From Bacteroidota bacterium (lineage in GTDB: Bacteria; Bacteroidota; JABWAT01): a DNA stretch of 64,000 nucleotides. The stretch's first letter is position 1; every line of letters starts with the position of its first letter. Below are positions 1 through 8,257 of this stretch, piece by piece. Location: contig JAKLJL010000008.1 of the NCBI GenBank assembly GCA_023151185.1, positions 79,508 through 143,507 on the forward strand. The letters run 5' to 3'. The notes beneath the pieces were generated by a model. It searched no databases, was not told the DNA's origin, and saw nothing but the letters and a program-made list of their open reading frames with translations. The translations under genes were made by a program, and so were the position numbers.

Positions 1-825
1 ATTTTTAAGTTCCGGCCGTGTGATCACCACCACAGTTCTCTCGAATGTATCCGGAATCAGCCAGAACCAGTTAAACCGATACTCAGACCGGGTTTGAAGT
101 GCCCATTTATCCGGAAAAAACTGAATAGCAGCCGATTTTACCTTCAGCCGGTCTTTTTTCTCAAGTGCTGCCGCCATCTGCCGGGTCAGCCAGGCTTTGC
201 TCAGCACCAGACCCGATCCACCGGGCGGTAAGGCCGTAACATCCGGCGAGTACAGCTGTCCGTCCAGCAGAAGTTCCGCCCGCATTCCGCTTCCCGGAAA
301 ACCGAGTGTTTCCAGAGTCAGGGAAGAAAGGTTCAGGGAAAGATCCATCAGTTTGACTGACCGGGCCAGTTTTTCGAGGTGTTTCTGCAGATCCGGTTTC
401 GTCAGTTCAAGTGTTTCGGGGATGGACTTTCCCGCCAGATCGCTGATGAGGCCGTCGAACAGGGCAAGACCGGAACTGGCGTTTTTAAACCGGACCGATT
501 CCCGGCGGATACTCAGGGAATTTCCGTTCCAGGCAAAGGAAAAAGCCAGTTCCAGAGTACCGGTAACCGATACTTTCATTCCCAGAAACCCGCCGGATGC
601 CGTGTAGGTGACGGTATTTTGGGTCTGAAGCTGATTATTGACCCAGTCGAGGGTGCCTTCCTTAATGGTGAGGGATTCTGAATTCAGTTTTTTGATCTGA
701 TCATTTAAAACCGACTGGAACAGAGATTCAACAGCCGGTTCAGGCAGATCAACTGAAAGCCGGATGGACTGCCCAAAGGCGGTTCCGGCAAAAAGAAAAA
801 AGAAAAGGGGAAGAAACGGTTTCAT
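1..825 (-). CDS. Exported protein of unknown function, 3' end outside window
   Basis: An open frame runs from an ATG at 825-823 to base 1 without a stop, so at least 275 residues are coded and the C-terminus lies beyond the window. The N-terminus MKPFLPLFFFLFAGTAFGQ is a classic Sec signal peptide. The mature part starts with alternating beta-like segments and an amphipathic stretch, with no motif I recognise; it vaguely resembles the N-terminal parts of the exported proteins at 19260 and 21380. Its ATG overlaps the TGA of the upstream haem lipoprotein gene (ATGA), so the two are probably translationally coupled and work together in the envelope. Function unknown. Confidence 0.8.
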   Translation of the reverse strand, partial: MKPFLPLFFFLFAGTAFGQSIRLSVDLPEPAVESLFQSVLNDQIKKLNSESLTIKEGTLDWVNNQLQTQNTVTYTASGGFLGMKVSVTGTLELAFSFAWNGNSLSIRRESVRFKNASSGLALFDGLISDLAGKSIPETLELTKPDLQKHLEKLARSVKLMDLSLNLSSLTLETLGFPGSGMRAELLLDGQLYSPDVTALPPGGSGLVLSKAWLTRQMAAALEKKDRLKVKSAAIQFFPDKWALQTRSEYRFNWFWLIPDTFERTVVVITRPELKN

Positions 826-1580
826 CGGGATGCTGCTGAAGCTGATTTAAGAAAAAGATACGGACCGAAAACCCCGTCCTGTTTCTGAACTTCGGTCAGG
901 TCTGAGAGGCGGTGAGCCGGAATGAATCCGTCATACCGGATTTCCTGCCGGGTGATAGGGTTCGGCTGGTTCAGATATTGGGCAAAACGGTAGTAAGGAT
1001 CCTGGTTTCCCGGTCCGTAATGGCAGGAAATACAGTCCTGGGGATAACGGTACCAGATGGCATCGGATATCGGGTTCAGGCTGTGATCAAAGAGAAGAAA
1101 TTCCCAGCCGGCGGATGTTTTCACCATGACTTCATAAGTCAGCACCCGTTCCGTTCCGGGATCCCGGTTTTCACAGATCAGGACCGATCCCACCGGATAC
1201 TTTCCGTCTTCTGATCCCTGTTCCGCCCGGAAATAAATAGTTTTCAGGCCCGGGCCCGTGCCGGAAGTCAGATAAATCCGGGGAAATTCCTTATAGCCGG
1301 CAGAGGACAGAATCCGGGTAACCCGGTCTGTTGAGGTGAGACTTTTCTGATAGGTTTGTGCAACTGATCCGGCCGGAAGACCAGACCAGAGACGGGTAAG
1401 GCTGTCGGCCTGTTCTTTCAGATAATTCTGCCGGAAGGAAGCCAGAACCGACTTTTTTCCCGCAGAAGTCGAAACTTCAGACGTATCGGGAGGTGCCTCC
1501 GGTTTCTGAGGCGGTTTGTCTGAACAGGAAAGAAATCCGGCAAGGGCCGGCAGCAACAGAAGAATCCGGTATGTCATCAT
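822..1580 (-). CDS. Cytochrome P460-like c-type haem lipoprotein
   Basis: A 252-residue protein with a lipoprotein signal ending in a lipobox (AGFLSC), then a proline-rich linker and a globular domain. The single haem-c attachment site CISCH lies near residue 187, and the preceding segment (YFRAEQG, KYPVGSVLICENRD) is like the P460 domain, in which a small periplasmic haem protein carries out redox chemistry on small nitrogen compounds or has an unknown role. The specific P460 assignment rests on these segments only; a general monohaem lipoprotein is the fallback. Two adjacent ATGs (1580, 1577) could serve as start. It overlaps the following exported protein gene by 4 bp. Confidence 0.7.
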   Translation of the reverse strand: MMTYRILLLLPALAGFLSCSDKPPQKPEAPPDTSEVSTSAGKKSVLASFRQNYLKEQADSLTRLWSGLPAGSVAQTYQKSLTSTDRVTRILSSAGYKEFPRIYLTSGTGPGLKTIYFRAEQGSEDGKYPVGSVLICENRDPGTERVLTYEVMVKTSAGWEFLLFDHSLNPISDAIWYRYPQDCISCHYGPGNQDPYYRFAQYLNQPNPITRQEIRYDGFIPAHRLSDLTEVQKQDGVFGPYLFLKSASAASR

Positions 1581-1643
1581 CTCCGAATTTCGGAAAAATC
1601 CATCCGGAAAGAAAACGGAGTGCCGGTGAAACCTGAGTCCGGA

Positions 1644-2558
1644 TTATTTCTTTTTCTGAGCCCGCTTCCGGTCATCATATTCCGTCCAGACGAAGAACAG
1701 GGCAATTTCTCTGAACCGGCCCCAGGAATCCAGAATGGCCTGGTAGTCCTCATCGGTAAAACCGTCCACGCCGTAAACTTCAGCCAGAACTTTCCGGAAT
1801 CCGCCTTCGACAGGAACGATTGCTTCCATCCGTCCGAACCCGAAAGGCACGGTAAACGTAGCCGTATACCTGCCGACTCCTTTGATTGAGAGCAGGGAAT
1901 CGATCAGGCGGTCATCGTCGAGCGTTTCCCAGTCAGAAAAGCGGAGTTCACCTTTTGCCAGCCTGCCGGAAAGTCCGCCGAGATAGTCAATTTTCTGACG
2001 GCTGAGGGAAAGGTCTCTCAGTTCCTGTGCGGTGGCCCGGGCAAATTCATCGGGGCGGGGGAAACAGAGAAAGTCCATGTTCTGCCAGTCGAGCCGGGTG
2101 CCGTATTTTTCCATCAGGTTTTCGACGATCCGGGTTGCCAGGCGGGCGCTGACCTGGCTGGAGATAATTGAAAAAGCTATGCACTCCCAGGGTGAGGGGA
2201 AAATGACCGGATGAAACCCTTTCCTGCGGGATACCAGTTCCTGAAGTTTTTTATCCGGCACTTCGGTAAAAATCCGGCCCAGTTCATAATCAGTAGAAAA
2301 TTGCCTGCGGATCGTTTTTTCAACTTCGGCAACCTGGGATTTTGAAAGCCCGTCCGGAAGGTCGAGTGCCAGTTCCGGGTGGTCAATGCTTCCGTTCCAG
2401 GTCAGGGAAAAAACGGTCGAGAAGCTGTCGAGGGATACCGACTGGAACAGGGTAGTTCCCGTCCAGGCGAAATAATAGGTCCGTGGCCAGCCTTCGATCT
2501 GTTTAACCGAAAGTGAAAAATCGAAGGGGGCTTTGGGTGATATTTTGAGAGAAATCAT
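1644..2558 (-). CDS. HhH-GPD family DNA glycosylase (AlkA-like)
   Basis: A 304-residue member of the helix-hairpin-helix GPD superfamily, which excises damaged bases, usually alkylated purines in the AlkA branch. The N-terminal ~110 residues look like the AlkA-type extra domain. The helix-hairpin-helix is clear (LLSIKGVGRYTATF, about residue 220-235). No C-terminal iron-sulfur cysteine cluster is present. The catalytic aspartate expected shortly after the hairpin, in a P-x-D or D-x-G-L-R context, is not visible: the stretch reads VPVEGGFRKVL, with Glu251 at the likely site. Next to an AlkD-like gene on the same strand, which fits an alkylation-repair role. Confidence 0.75.
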   Translation of the reverse strand: MISLKISPKAPFDFSLSVKQIEGWPRTYYFAWTGTTLFQSVSLDSFSTVFSLTWNGSIDHPELALDLPDGLSKSQVAEVEKTIRRQFSTDYELGRIFTEVPDKKLQELVSRRKGFHPVIFPSPWECIAFSIISSQVSARLATRIVENLMEKYGTRLDWQNMDFLCFPRPDEFARATAQELRDLSLSRQKIDYLGGLSGRLAKGELRFSDWETLDDDRLIDSLLSIKGVGRYTATFTVPFGFGRMEAIVPVEGGFRKVLAEVYGVDGFTDEDYQAILDSWGRFREIALFFVWTEYDDRKRAQKKK

Positions 2559-2821
2559 AGGTTGGGTTCCGGTAAGTGGACAGGTATCTGAACAGTGAAC
2601 AATTCATAAAAATACATCATTCCCGCTGACGGGAAAACCGGTTTCTTCAATGAATGGTAACTTGAAGATTTTTTTTAGGTTAAGACAGGAATAAAGGTGC
2701 TTTTACCCCGGTTGAAACGAAACCGGTTCACTGGCCCATTAGGCCTCCAGAATTTTCTTTCTCCGGATTCAGGCCAGTGACCGGCAGTTGGTTCAGAAAC
2801 TGGTGCTTCAGAAATGACCGG
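2559..2821. other. Intergenic region between repair genes
   Basis: About 260 bases without a credible gene. It contains a separated 8-bp inverted repeat (CACTGGCC near 2730 and GGCCAGTG near 2772) and a T-rich run, but no clear promoter or terminator that I can assign. Confidence 0.4.
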
Positions 2822-3529
2822 TCAGCACCGGCAGGTTTTCTTTTTCCGCCCAAGTGTTCCGCGGGCAATGGCTTTCTGGATGTAGTCCGGCGAATAGGGA
2901 ACTTTACAGGCTGTTCCGTTCATATCAACCTGAACTTTTCCGAGCGCCGTTCCGGCTTCCGAAGCAACCGAAGTCAGGTCTGCAACATAAGCCCCGGCCG
3001 AAATCAGGAACCCGTTCATGCAGTATTTTACCCGGTTGGGAGCCTGATGCAGGGAAGTCTGAATGCGGGAAATAAGAGTCCGGATTGCCGGAAGGTCCAG
3101 TTCAGAATCCGGCTTCAGGGACAGCCATCCAGCAAGGGTGCACCAGCCTGCCGCGGCGGTTTTTTCGTCATCTGACTCAATCCACTTCACTCCCAGTTCC
3201 CATCCAAACGGAGTTTCGGAGGCCACCCAGGGAACGGCATATTCACTCAGATAGCTCCAGTAAGCTCCAGACAGCCAGGTTTCCAGATCCTGACGGGTCA
3301 TTTTGGTTTCATCCGCAATGAGGCCAGCCAGGTACATCGCATCCGAATTACCGGTTTGGTATAGGCTCAGGCTGAGGTTGTAATCCTTTTTCACCTTTTT
3401 CTGGATTTTCTTCAGGTCCTCAACTTTAACACCGAAAAAGGGTTCCTTTGCTCCATGCGCCATCAGAACCTTTTTAATAGACGGCGAGCCCATCGTTTCC
3501 AGTTCTTTCATAACTTCTTCTGCTGTCAT
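2822..3529 (-). CDS. DNA alkylation repair protein, AlkD-like HEAT-repeat family
   Basis: A 235-residue all-helical protein with the opening layout of the AlkD/AlkC superfamily: a short helix, then KEPFFGVKVEDLKKIQKKVKKDY, typical of the first HEAT-like repeats, followed by repeated helical hairpins. Family members remove N3- or N7-alkylated purines by holding the DNA backbone rather than flipping the base. The C-terminus is Lys/Arg/Cys rich (GRKKKTCRC). The start at 3529 is supported by an AGGAGG Shine-Dalgarno 5 bases upstream. It lies ahead of the HhH-GPD gene on the same strand, about 260 bp apart, so the pair may be a small alkylation-repair unit. Confidence 0.8.
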   Translation of the reverse strand: MTAEEVMKELETMGSPSIKKVLMAHGAKEPFFGVKVEDLKKIQKKVKKDYNLSLSLYQTGNSDAMYLAGLIADETKMTRQDLETWLSGAYWSYLSEYAVPWVASETPFGWELGVKWIESDDEKTAAAGWCTLAGWLSLKPDSELDLPAIRTLISRIQTSLHQAPNRVKYCMNGFLISAGAYVADLTSVASEAGTALGKVQVDMNGTACKVPYSPDYIQKAIARGTLGRKKKTCRC

Positions 3530-3797
3530 TAGTCCTCCTGTTGGGTTAGGTCATTCATCCGGGGGGTGTGCAGGTTATTCACTCCGGTTCTTTCGACCTG
3601 TTCCTGTAAATACTGAATTATTTTAAAAAAACACAAACCGTCAGTCCGGCTGGTAGCCGGGAAAGACCGGTCATTCAGGGCCCGATTTCCGGGCATGAAA
3701 ATGACTCTGGATGAAATAATTTCTACTTTCGGAAATTTTTCGGCCCTGCGGGTCGTTTAGAAACCGTTGGAAACAGAAGCAATAAAGGAAAGTGTGA

Positions 3798-6473
3798 ATG
3801 TCTGATCTGCCGTCCCTGAATCCGGAAGTCAACGAAACAGAGAACCAGGAATGGATGGAATCCCTCGATTACGTGCTGCAGCACGGGGGTCCGCAACGGG
3901 TGATTGAAATCCTCCGGCTGCTCACGATCCGGGCAAAGAAAGCCGGCGTGGAAGTTCCGTTTACCGCCAATACTCCTTACATCAATACAATTCCCCGTGA
4001 AAAGCAGCCACCTTTCCCCGGCGATGCTGAAATTGAAAACCGCATCAGTTCCATTTTAAGATGGAATGCCATGTCGATGGTCGTCAAGGCGAACCGGGTG
4101 GAAGACGGCATCGGCGGACATATTTCGACCTATGCCTCGGCGGCCACTTTGTACGAAATGGGGTTCAACCACTTTTTCAGGGCGAAAACCGACACTTTTG
4201 AAGGGGATCAGATTTTCTTTCAGGGGCACATGTCGCCGGGTGTGTACTCCCGTGCCTTCCTTGAAGGCCGTCTCACCGAACAGCAGCTTCAGAATTTCAG
4301 GCGGGAACTGGCCCCGACCGGCGGACTCTCCTCTTACCCGCATCCCTGGCTGATGCCGGAGTTCTGGCAGTTCCCGACTGTATCGATGGGGCTGGGCCCG
4401 ATCATGGCCATTTATCAGGCCCGGTTTAACCGGTATATGGAAGACCGGGGATTGAAACCGAAATCGGATGCAAAGGTCTGGGCTTTTCTGGGTGATGGCG
4501 AAACAGATGAGCCCGAAACCCTAGGGGCAATCAATCTGGCCAGCCGTGAAAAACTCGATAATCTTATTTTTGTGATCAACTGTAACCTGCAGCGTCTCGA
4601 CGGACCGGTCAGAGGAAACGGAAAAGTTATCCAGGAACTGGAGGCCTCCTTCAGAGGTGCCGGCTGGAACGTGATCAAAGTGATCTGGGGTTCAGACTGG
4701 GATGCCATTCTGGCCAGGGACACCAAAGGAAAACTGGTTAAACGGATGGGGGAAGTAGTTGACGGTCAATGGCAAAAGTTCTCGGTTGAATCGGGCGCCT
4801 ATTTCCGGAAAGAGTTTTTCGGGGCAGATCCTGACCTGCTCGACATGGTCAGTCACCTTTCTGATGAACAGCTCAGAAAACTGAGCCGGGGTGGTCATGA
4901 CATGGAAAAAGTCTATGCTGCCTACCACGCCGCCACCCGGCAATCCGGGCAGCCGACCGTTATTCTGGCCCATACCATCAAAGGATATGGCATGGGTGAG
5001 TCGGGCGAGGGAAAAAATATTTCGCACCAGCAGAAGAAACTGAACGAAGACGAACTCCGGGAATTCAGGTCCCGGTTCGGGATCCCCATTTCGGATGATG
5101 AAGTGGCCAAGGCCCCGTTTTACAAGCCGGCTCCCGATTCGAGTGAAATGAAATATCTGCTCGACCGCCGGGCAAAACTTGGCGGATTTCTGCCCCGCCG
5201 TGTGGTCGACCTCCGCCCGATTAAAACGCCGCCGGTTGATGTATTTAAAGAGTTTTATGCCAGCAGTGACGGCCGGGAAGCCTCCTCGACTATGATTTTT
5301 GTGAGAATCCTTACCAAACTGCTCAAGGATAAGGAAATCGGGAAACTCATTGTCCCCATTGTTCCCGACGAAGCCAGAACCTTCGGGATGGAAGCTCTCT
5401 TCCGCCAGATCGGAATTTATTCCCACGTTGGTCAGGTCTATGAACCGGTCGACCGTGATCAGTTGCTTTATTACAAAGAAGCCAAAGACGGGCAGATTCT
5501 GGAAGAGGGCATAACGGAAGCCGGAGGAATGTCCAGTTTTATCGCTGCCGGGACTTCCTATGCCAACCACGGCCTGAATATGATTCCATTCTTTATCTAT
5601 TATTCCATGTTCGGATTCCAGCGGATCGGGGATCTGGTCTGGGCAGGGGCAGACCTGCAGGTGAAAGGATTTCTGGTTGGCGGTACGGCCGGCCGGACAA
5701 CACTGAACGGTGAAGGACTTCAGCATCAGGATGGGCACAGCCACGTTCTGGCTTACCCGGTTCCGAATCTGAAAACCTATGACCCGACCTATTCATTTGA
5801 ACTGGCGGTTATCATCCGGGACGGAATCCGGCGGATGTATGAGGAACAGGAAAATATATTCTATTACCTGACCATCATGAATGAAAATTATGCCCACCCG
5901 GCCATGCCTGAAGGAGCCGAAGACGGAATTCTGAAGGGGATTTACAAACTGAAACCGGGAAAACCGGGTCTGAAACTGAAAGCCAACCTGCTGGGGTCGG
6001 GAACTATTCTGAATGAAGTGCTGAAAGCCCAGGATCTGCTCGAATCCAAATTCGGGGTTTCTGCCGATGTCTGGTCTGTTACCAGTTACAAGGAACTCCG
6101 GAATGAAGCTCTTTCTGCTGAACGGCATAATCTGCTTCACCCCTCAGAAAAGCCGAAACTGCCCTACCTGACTACCGTTTTTGACGGGAAGGATGACGGA
6201 GTTTTTGTTGCAGCTTCTGACTACCTTAAACTCATGCCGGATATGATTGCCCGCTGGCTTCCAAAACCGCTGACAACTCTGGGTACTGACGGGTTTGGCC
6301 GGAGTGAGACCCGGGAAAATCTGCGGGATTTCTTCGAGGTGGATGCCCGGTACATCACTCTGGCAACCCTGCATGCCCTTGCCAAGGACGGAAAGCTGAA
6401 ACAGGCCGACGTCAGCAGGGCAATCAAGGCTCTGGAACTGAATCCGGATAAACTGAACCCGATGGTTTCTTGA
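3798..6473 (+). CDS. aceE: Pyruvate dehydrogenase E1 component, homodimeric type
   Basis: An 891-residue protein, close to the usual length of single-chain AceE. It decarboxylates pyruvate with thiamine diphosphate and passes the acetyl group to the lipoyl arms of E2. The ThDP/magnesium motif begins at GDGETDE (residues 232-238) and continues to the INCNLQRLDGPVRGN segment about 28 residues later. The start at 3798 follows a GGAAAG Shine-Dalgarno. Downstream aceF begins 16 bp after the stop, so the two form an operon; no dihydrolipoamide dehydrogenase gene follows, so E3 must come from elsewhere. Confidence 0.97.
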   Translation: MSDLPSLNPEVNETENQEWMESLDYVLQHGGPQRVIEILRLLTIRAKKAGVEVPFTANTPYINTIPREKQPPFPGDAEIENRISSILRWNAMSMVVKANRVEDGIGGHISTYASAATLYEMGFNHFFRAKTDTFEGDQIFFQGHMSPGVYSRAFLEGRLTEQQLQNFRRELAPTGGLSSYPHPWLMPEFWQFPTVSMGLGPIMAIYQARFNRYMEDRGLKPKSDAKVWAFLGDGETDEPETLGAINLASREKLDNLIFVINCNLQRLDGPVRGNGKVIQELEASFRGAGWNVIKVIWGSDWDAILARDTKGKLVKRMGEVVDGQWQKFSVESGAYFRKEFFGADPDLLDMVSHLSDEQLRKLSRGGHDMEKVYAAYHAATRQSGQPTVILAHTIKGYGMGESGEGKNISHQQKKLNEDELREFRSRFGIPISDDEVAKAPFYKPAPDSSEMKYLLDRRAKLGGFLPRRVVDLRPIKTPPVDVFKEFYASSDGREASSTMIFVRILTKLLKDKEIGKLIVPIVPDEARTFGMEALFRQIGIYSHVGQVYEPVDRDQLLYYKEAKDGQILEEGITEAGGMSSFIAAGTSYANHGLNMIPFFIYYSMFGFQRIGDLVWAGADLQVKGFLVGGTAGRTTLNGEGLQHQDGHSHVLAYPVPNLKTYDPTYSFELAVIIRDGIRRMYEEQENIFYYLTIMNENYAHPAMPEGAEDGILKGIYKLKPGKPGLKLKANLLGSGTILNEVLKAQDLLESKFGVSADVWSVTSYKELRNEALSAERHNLLHPSEKPKLPYLTTVFDGKDDGVFVAASDYLKLMPDMIARWLPKPLTTLGTDGFGRSETRENLRDFFEVDARYITLATLHALAKDGKLKQADVSRAIKALELNPDKLNPMVS

Positions 6474-6489
6474 GAAAGGAAGAGAAAAA

Positions 6490-8109
6490 GTGCTGAAAGA
6501 ATTTATCCTTCCCGATCTGGGTGACGGAATCAAAAAAGCCGTCGTGCTGAAAGTATTTGTAAAACCGGGTGACCATCTTGAAACTGATGCGCCGGTCGTT
6601 GAAATTGAATCTGACAAAGCCACCATCGAAGTTCCCTCAACTCTTTCAGGGCTGGTAAAAGAAGTCCGGATCAGAGAAGGGGAGGAAGCATCGGAAGGCA
6701 TGGTCCTGCTGATCGTCGAAACAGCCGGTACCGGCTCTGTACCGCCGGCCCCTTCTGCAGCTTCCCAAAAAGCAGAGGAACCTGGTGCTATAAAGGTGCC
6801 GCCACCTGCTTCTGCCGGCACCCCGGCTTTGGTTGAAGTTACCCTGCCGGATCTGGGAGACGGAATTAAAAGTGCCGAGATCCTGAAAGTTCTGGTCAAA
6901 CCGGGTGACCCGGTTCAGGCTGATCAGGGAATTCTGGAAGTCGGCAGTGACAAGGCCACCATTGAAGTTCCGTCGCCGGTAAGCGGAACGGTTGCAGAAG
7001 TTCTGGTCCGGGACGGAGACAAAGCTGAGATCGGCCGGGTTGTGCTCAAAATTGTAGCCGGAAGTCCGGCAACTGCTTCTGCGCCTGTTGCTCCTGAACC
7101 TGCCGCCCCGAAGACCGCTTCGCCCGAAGTCCGGAGTCAGGCACAACCCCAGGAGCCTGCCACCGAACCTCAGCCGGTATCCCGTCAGACTGCGGCCCCT
7201 GCTGCTCCCTCCGTCAGACGGCTGGCAAGAGAAATCGGTGTGAATGTGAATGAAATTTCCGGAACCGGTCCCGGTGGCAGAATTACTCAGGAAGATGTCA
7301 AAGCCTGGTCCAAAAAGCTGCACCAGACCCGTGGATCTTCAGCAGGGCCGGTTTCCGGTCAGGCTGCCGGGATTGCCCAGAAGCCCCTGCCGGATTTCAG
7401 TAAATTTGGTCCGGTTGAACGGAGAAGTATGTCAACCATCCGGTATAAAACGGCTGAGCATCTCAGTTACGCCTGGCAGACGATTCCGCATGTAACCCAG
7501 TTCGACAAGGCAGATGTAACCGTGCTGGAATCCCTCAGAAAACAATTTTCTCCGTCTGTTGAAAAAGCGGGCGCCAAACTGACGATGACCGCCATCCTGG
7601 TCAAAGTTCTGGCTGCTGCCCTCAGAAAATATCCGCAGTTTAACGCATCGGTGGATATGGAATCGAAGGAAATCATCCTGAAGTCGTATGTCAATATCGG
7701 GATTGCAGTAGATACTGATGCCGGACTGATTGTGCCGGTCATCCGGGATGCAGATAAAAAGAATATCAGCACTATTGCCCTTGCCCTGACGGATATTGCC
7801 GGGCGGGCAAGAAACCGCAAAATCACCCCTGAAGATCTGCAGGGTGGCTGTATGTCGATTACCAATCTCGGCGGAATCGGCGGGACCAGTTTTACCCCGA
7901 TTGTCAACTCACCCGAAGTGGCTATTCTCGGCGTTTCACGCGGCTCGATGGAACCGGTTTGGAACGGGTCGGCCTTTGAACCGAAACTGATGCTGCCGCT
8001 GTCACTGTCTTATGATCACCGGATCATTGACGGCGCCGATGCCGCCCGGTTTCTTCGGTGGGTGTGTGAGGCTCTGGAGCAACCCCTAAAGCTGCTGATC
8101 GAAGGCTGA
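6490..8109 (+). CDS. aceF: Pyruvate dehydrogenase E2, dihydrolipoyl acetyltransferase
   Basis: A 539-residue E2 core protein with two N-terminal lipoyl domains (about 1-75 and 115-190; lipoylated Lys43 and Lys155 in the SDKATIEVPS motif of each), joined by Ala/Pro-rich linkers. A peripheral-subunit-binding domain lies at about 240-275 (VRRLAREIGV, GTGPGGRITQEDV) and the catalytic acetyltransferase domain at about 310-539. The active-site motif DHRIIDG gives His510 and Asp514. The start is a GTG 16 bp after aceE, preceded by GGAAGAG. Two lipoyl domains is fewer than the three of E. coli AceF. Confidence 0.96.
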   Translation: MLKEFILPDLGDGIKKAVVLKVFVKPGDHLETDAPVVEIESDKATIEVPSTLSGLVKEVRIREGEEASEGMVLLIVETAGTGSVPPAPSAASQKAEEPGAIKVPPPASAGTPALVEVTLPDLGDGIKSAEILKVLVKPGDPVQADQGILEVGSDKATIEVPSPVSGTVAEVLVRDGDKAEIGRVVLKIVAGSPATASAPVAPEPAAPKTASPEVRSQAQPQEPATEPQPVSRQTAAPAAPSVRRLAREIGVNVNEISGTGPGGRITQEDVKAWSKKLHQTRGSSAGPVSGQAAGIAQKPLPDFSKFGPVERRSMSTIRYKTAEHLSYAWQTIPHVTQFDKADVTVLESLRKQFSPSVEKAGAKLTMTAILVKVLAAALRKYPQFNASVDMESKEIILKSYVNIGIAVDTDAGLIVPVIRDADKKNISTIALALTDIAGRARNRKITPEDLQGGCMSITNLGGIGGTSFTPIVNSPEVAILGVSRGSMEPVWNGSAFEPKLMLPLSLSYDHRIIDGADAARFLRWVCEALEQPLKLLIEG

Positions 8110-8129
8110 TTTCTCCTTTTTCGGGAGTT

Positions 8130-8155
8130 CCCGGCAGGCATTTCGGCCTGCCGGG
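8130..8155 (+). terminator. GC-rich hairpin after aceF
   Basis: A perfect 10-bp stem (CCCGGCAGGC / GCCTGCCGGG) with a 6-base loop lies 20 bp after the aceF stop. It lacks a following T-run, so it may be a weak terminator or a 3'-end stabilising hairpin. Confidence 0.5.
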
Positions 8156-8257
8156 GCTGCCTGCTGCCGGTTTTCTTCCACTCTGCCCCCCGTTCCCGCA
8201 CCTGTTGCACCATCCGTCGCTTTTTTTTACCTTAGAGTAAACTACTCGCTGGGCAAT

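Noticed and set aside
4692-5744. Long minus-strand frame opposite aceE
   Set aside because: Antisense shadow created by the CGG/CCG codon bias; it has no signal, motif or ribosome site and the plus-strand gene is certain.
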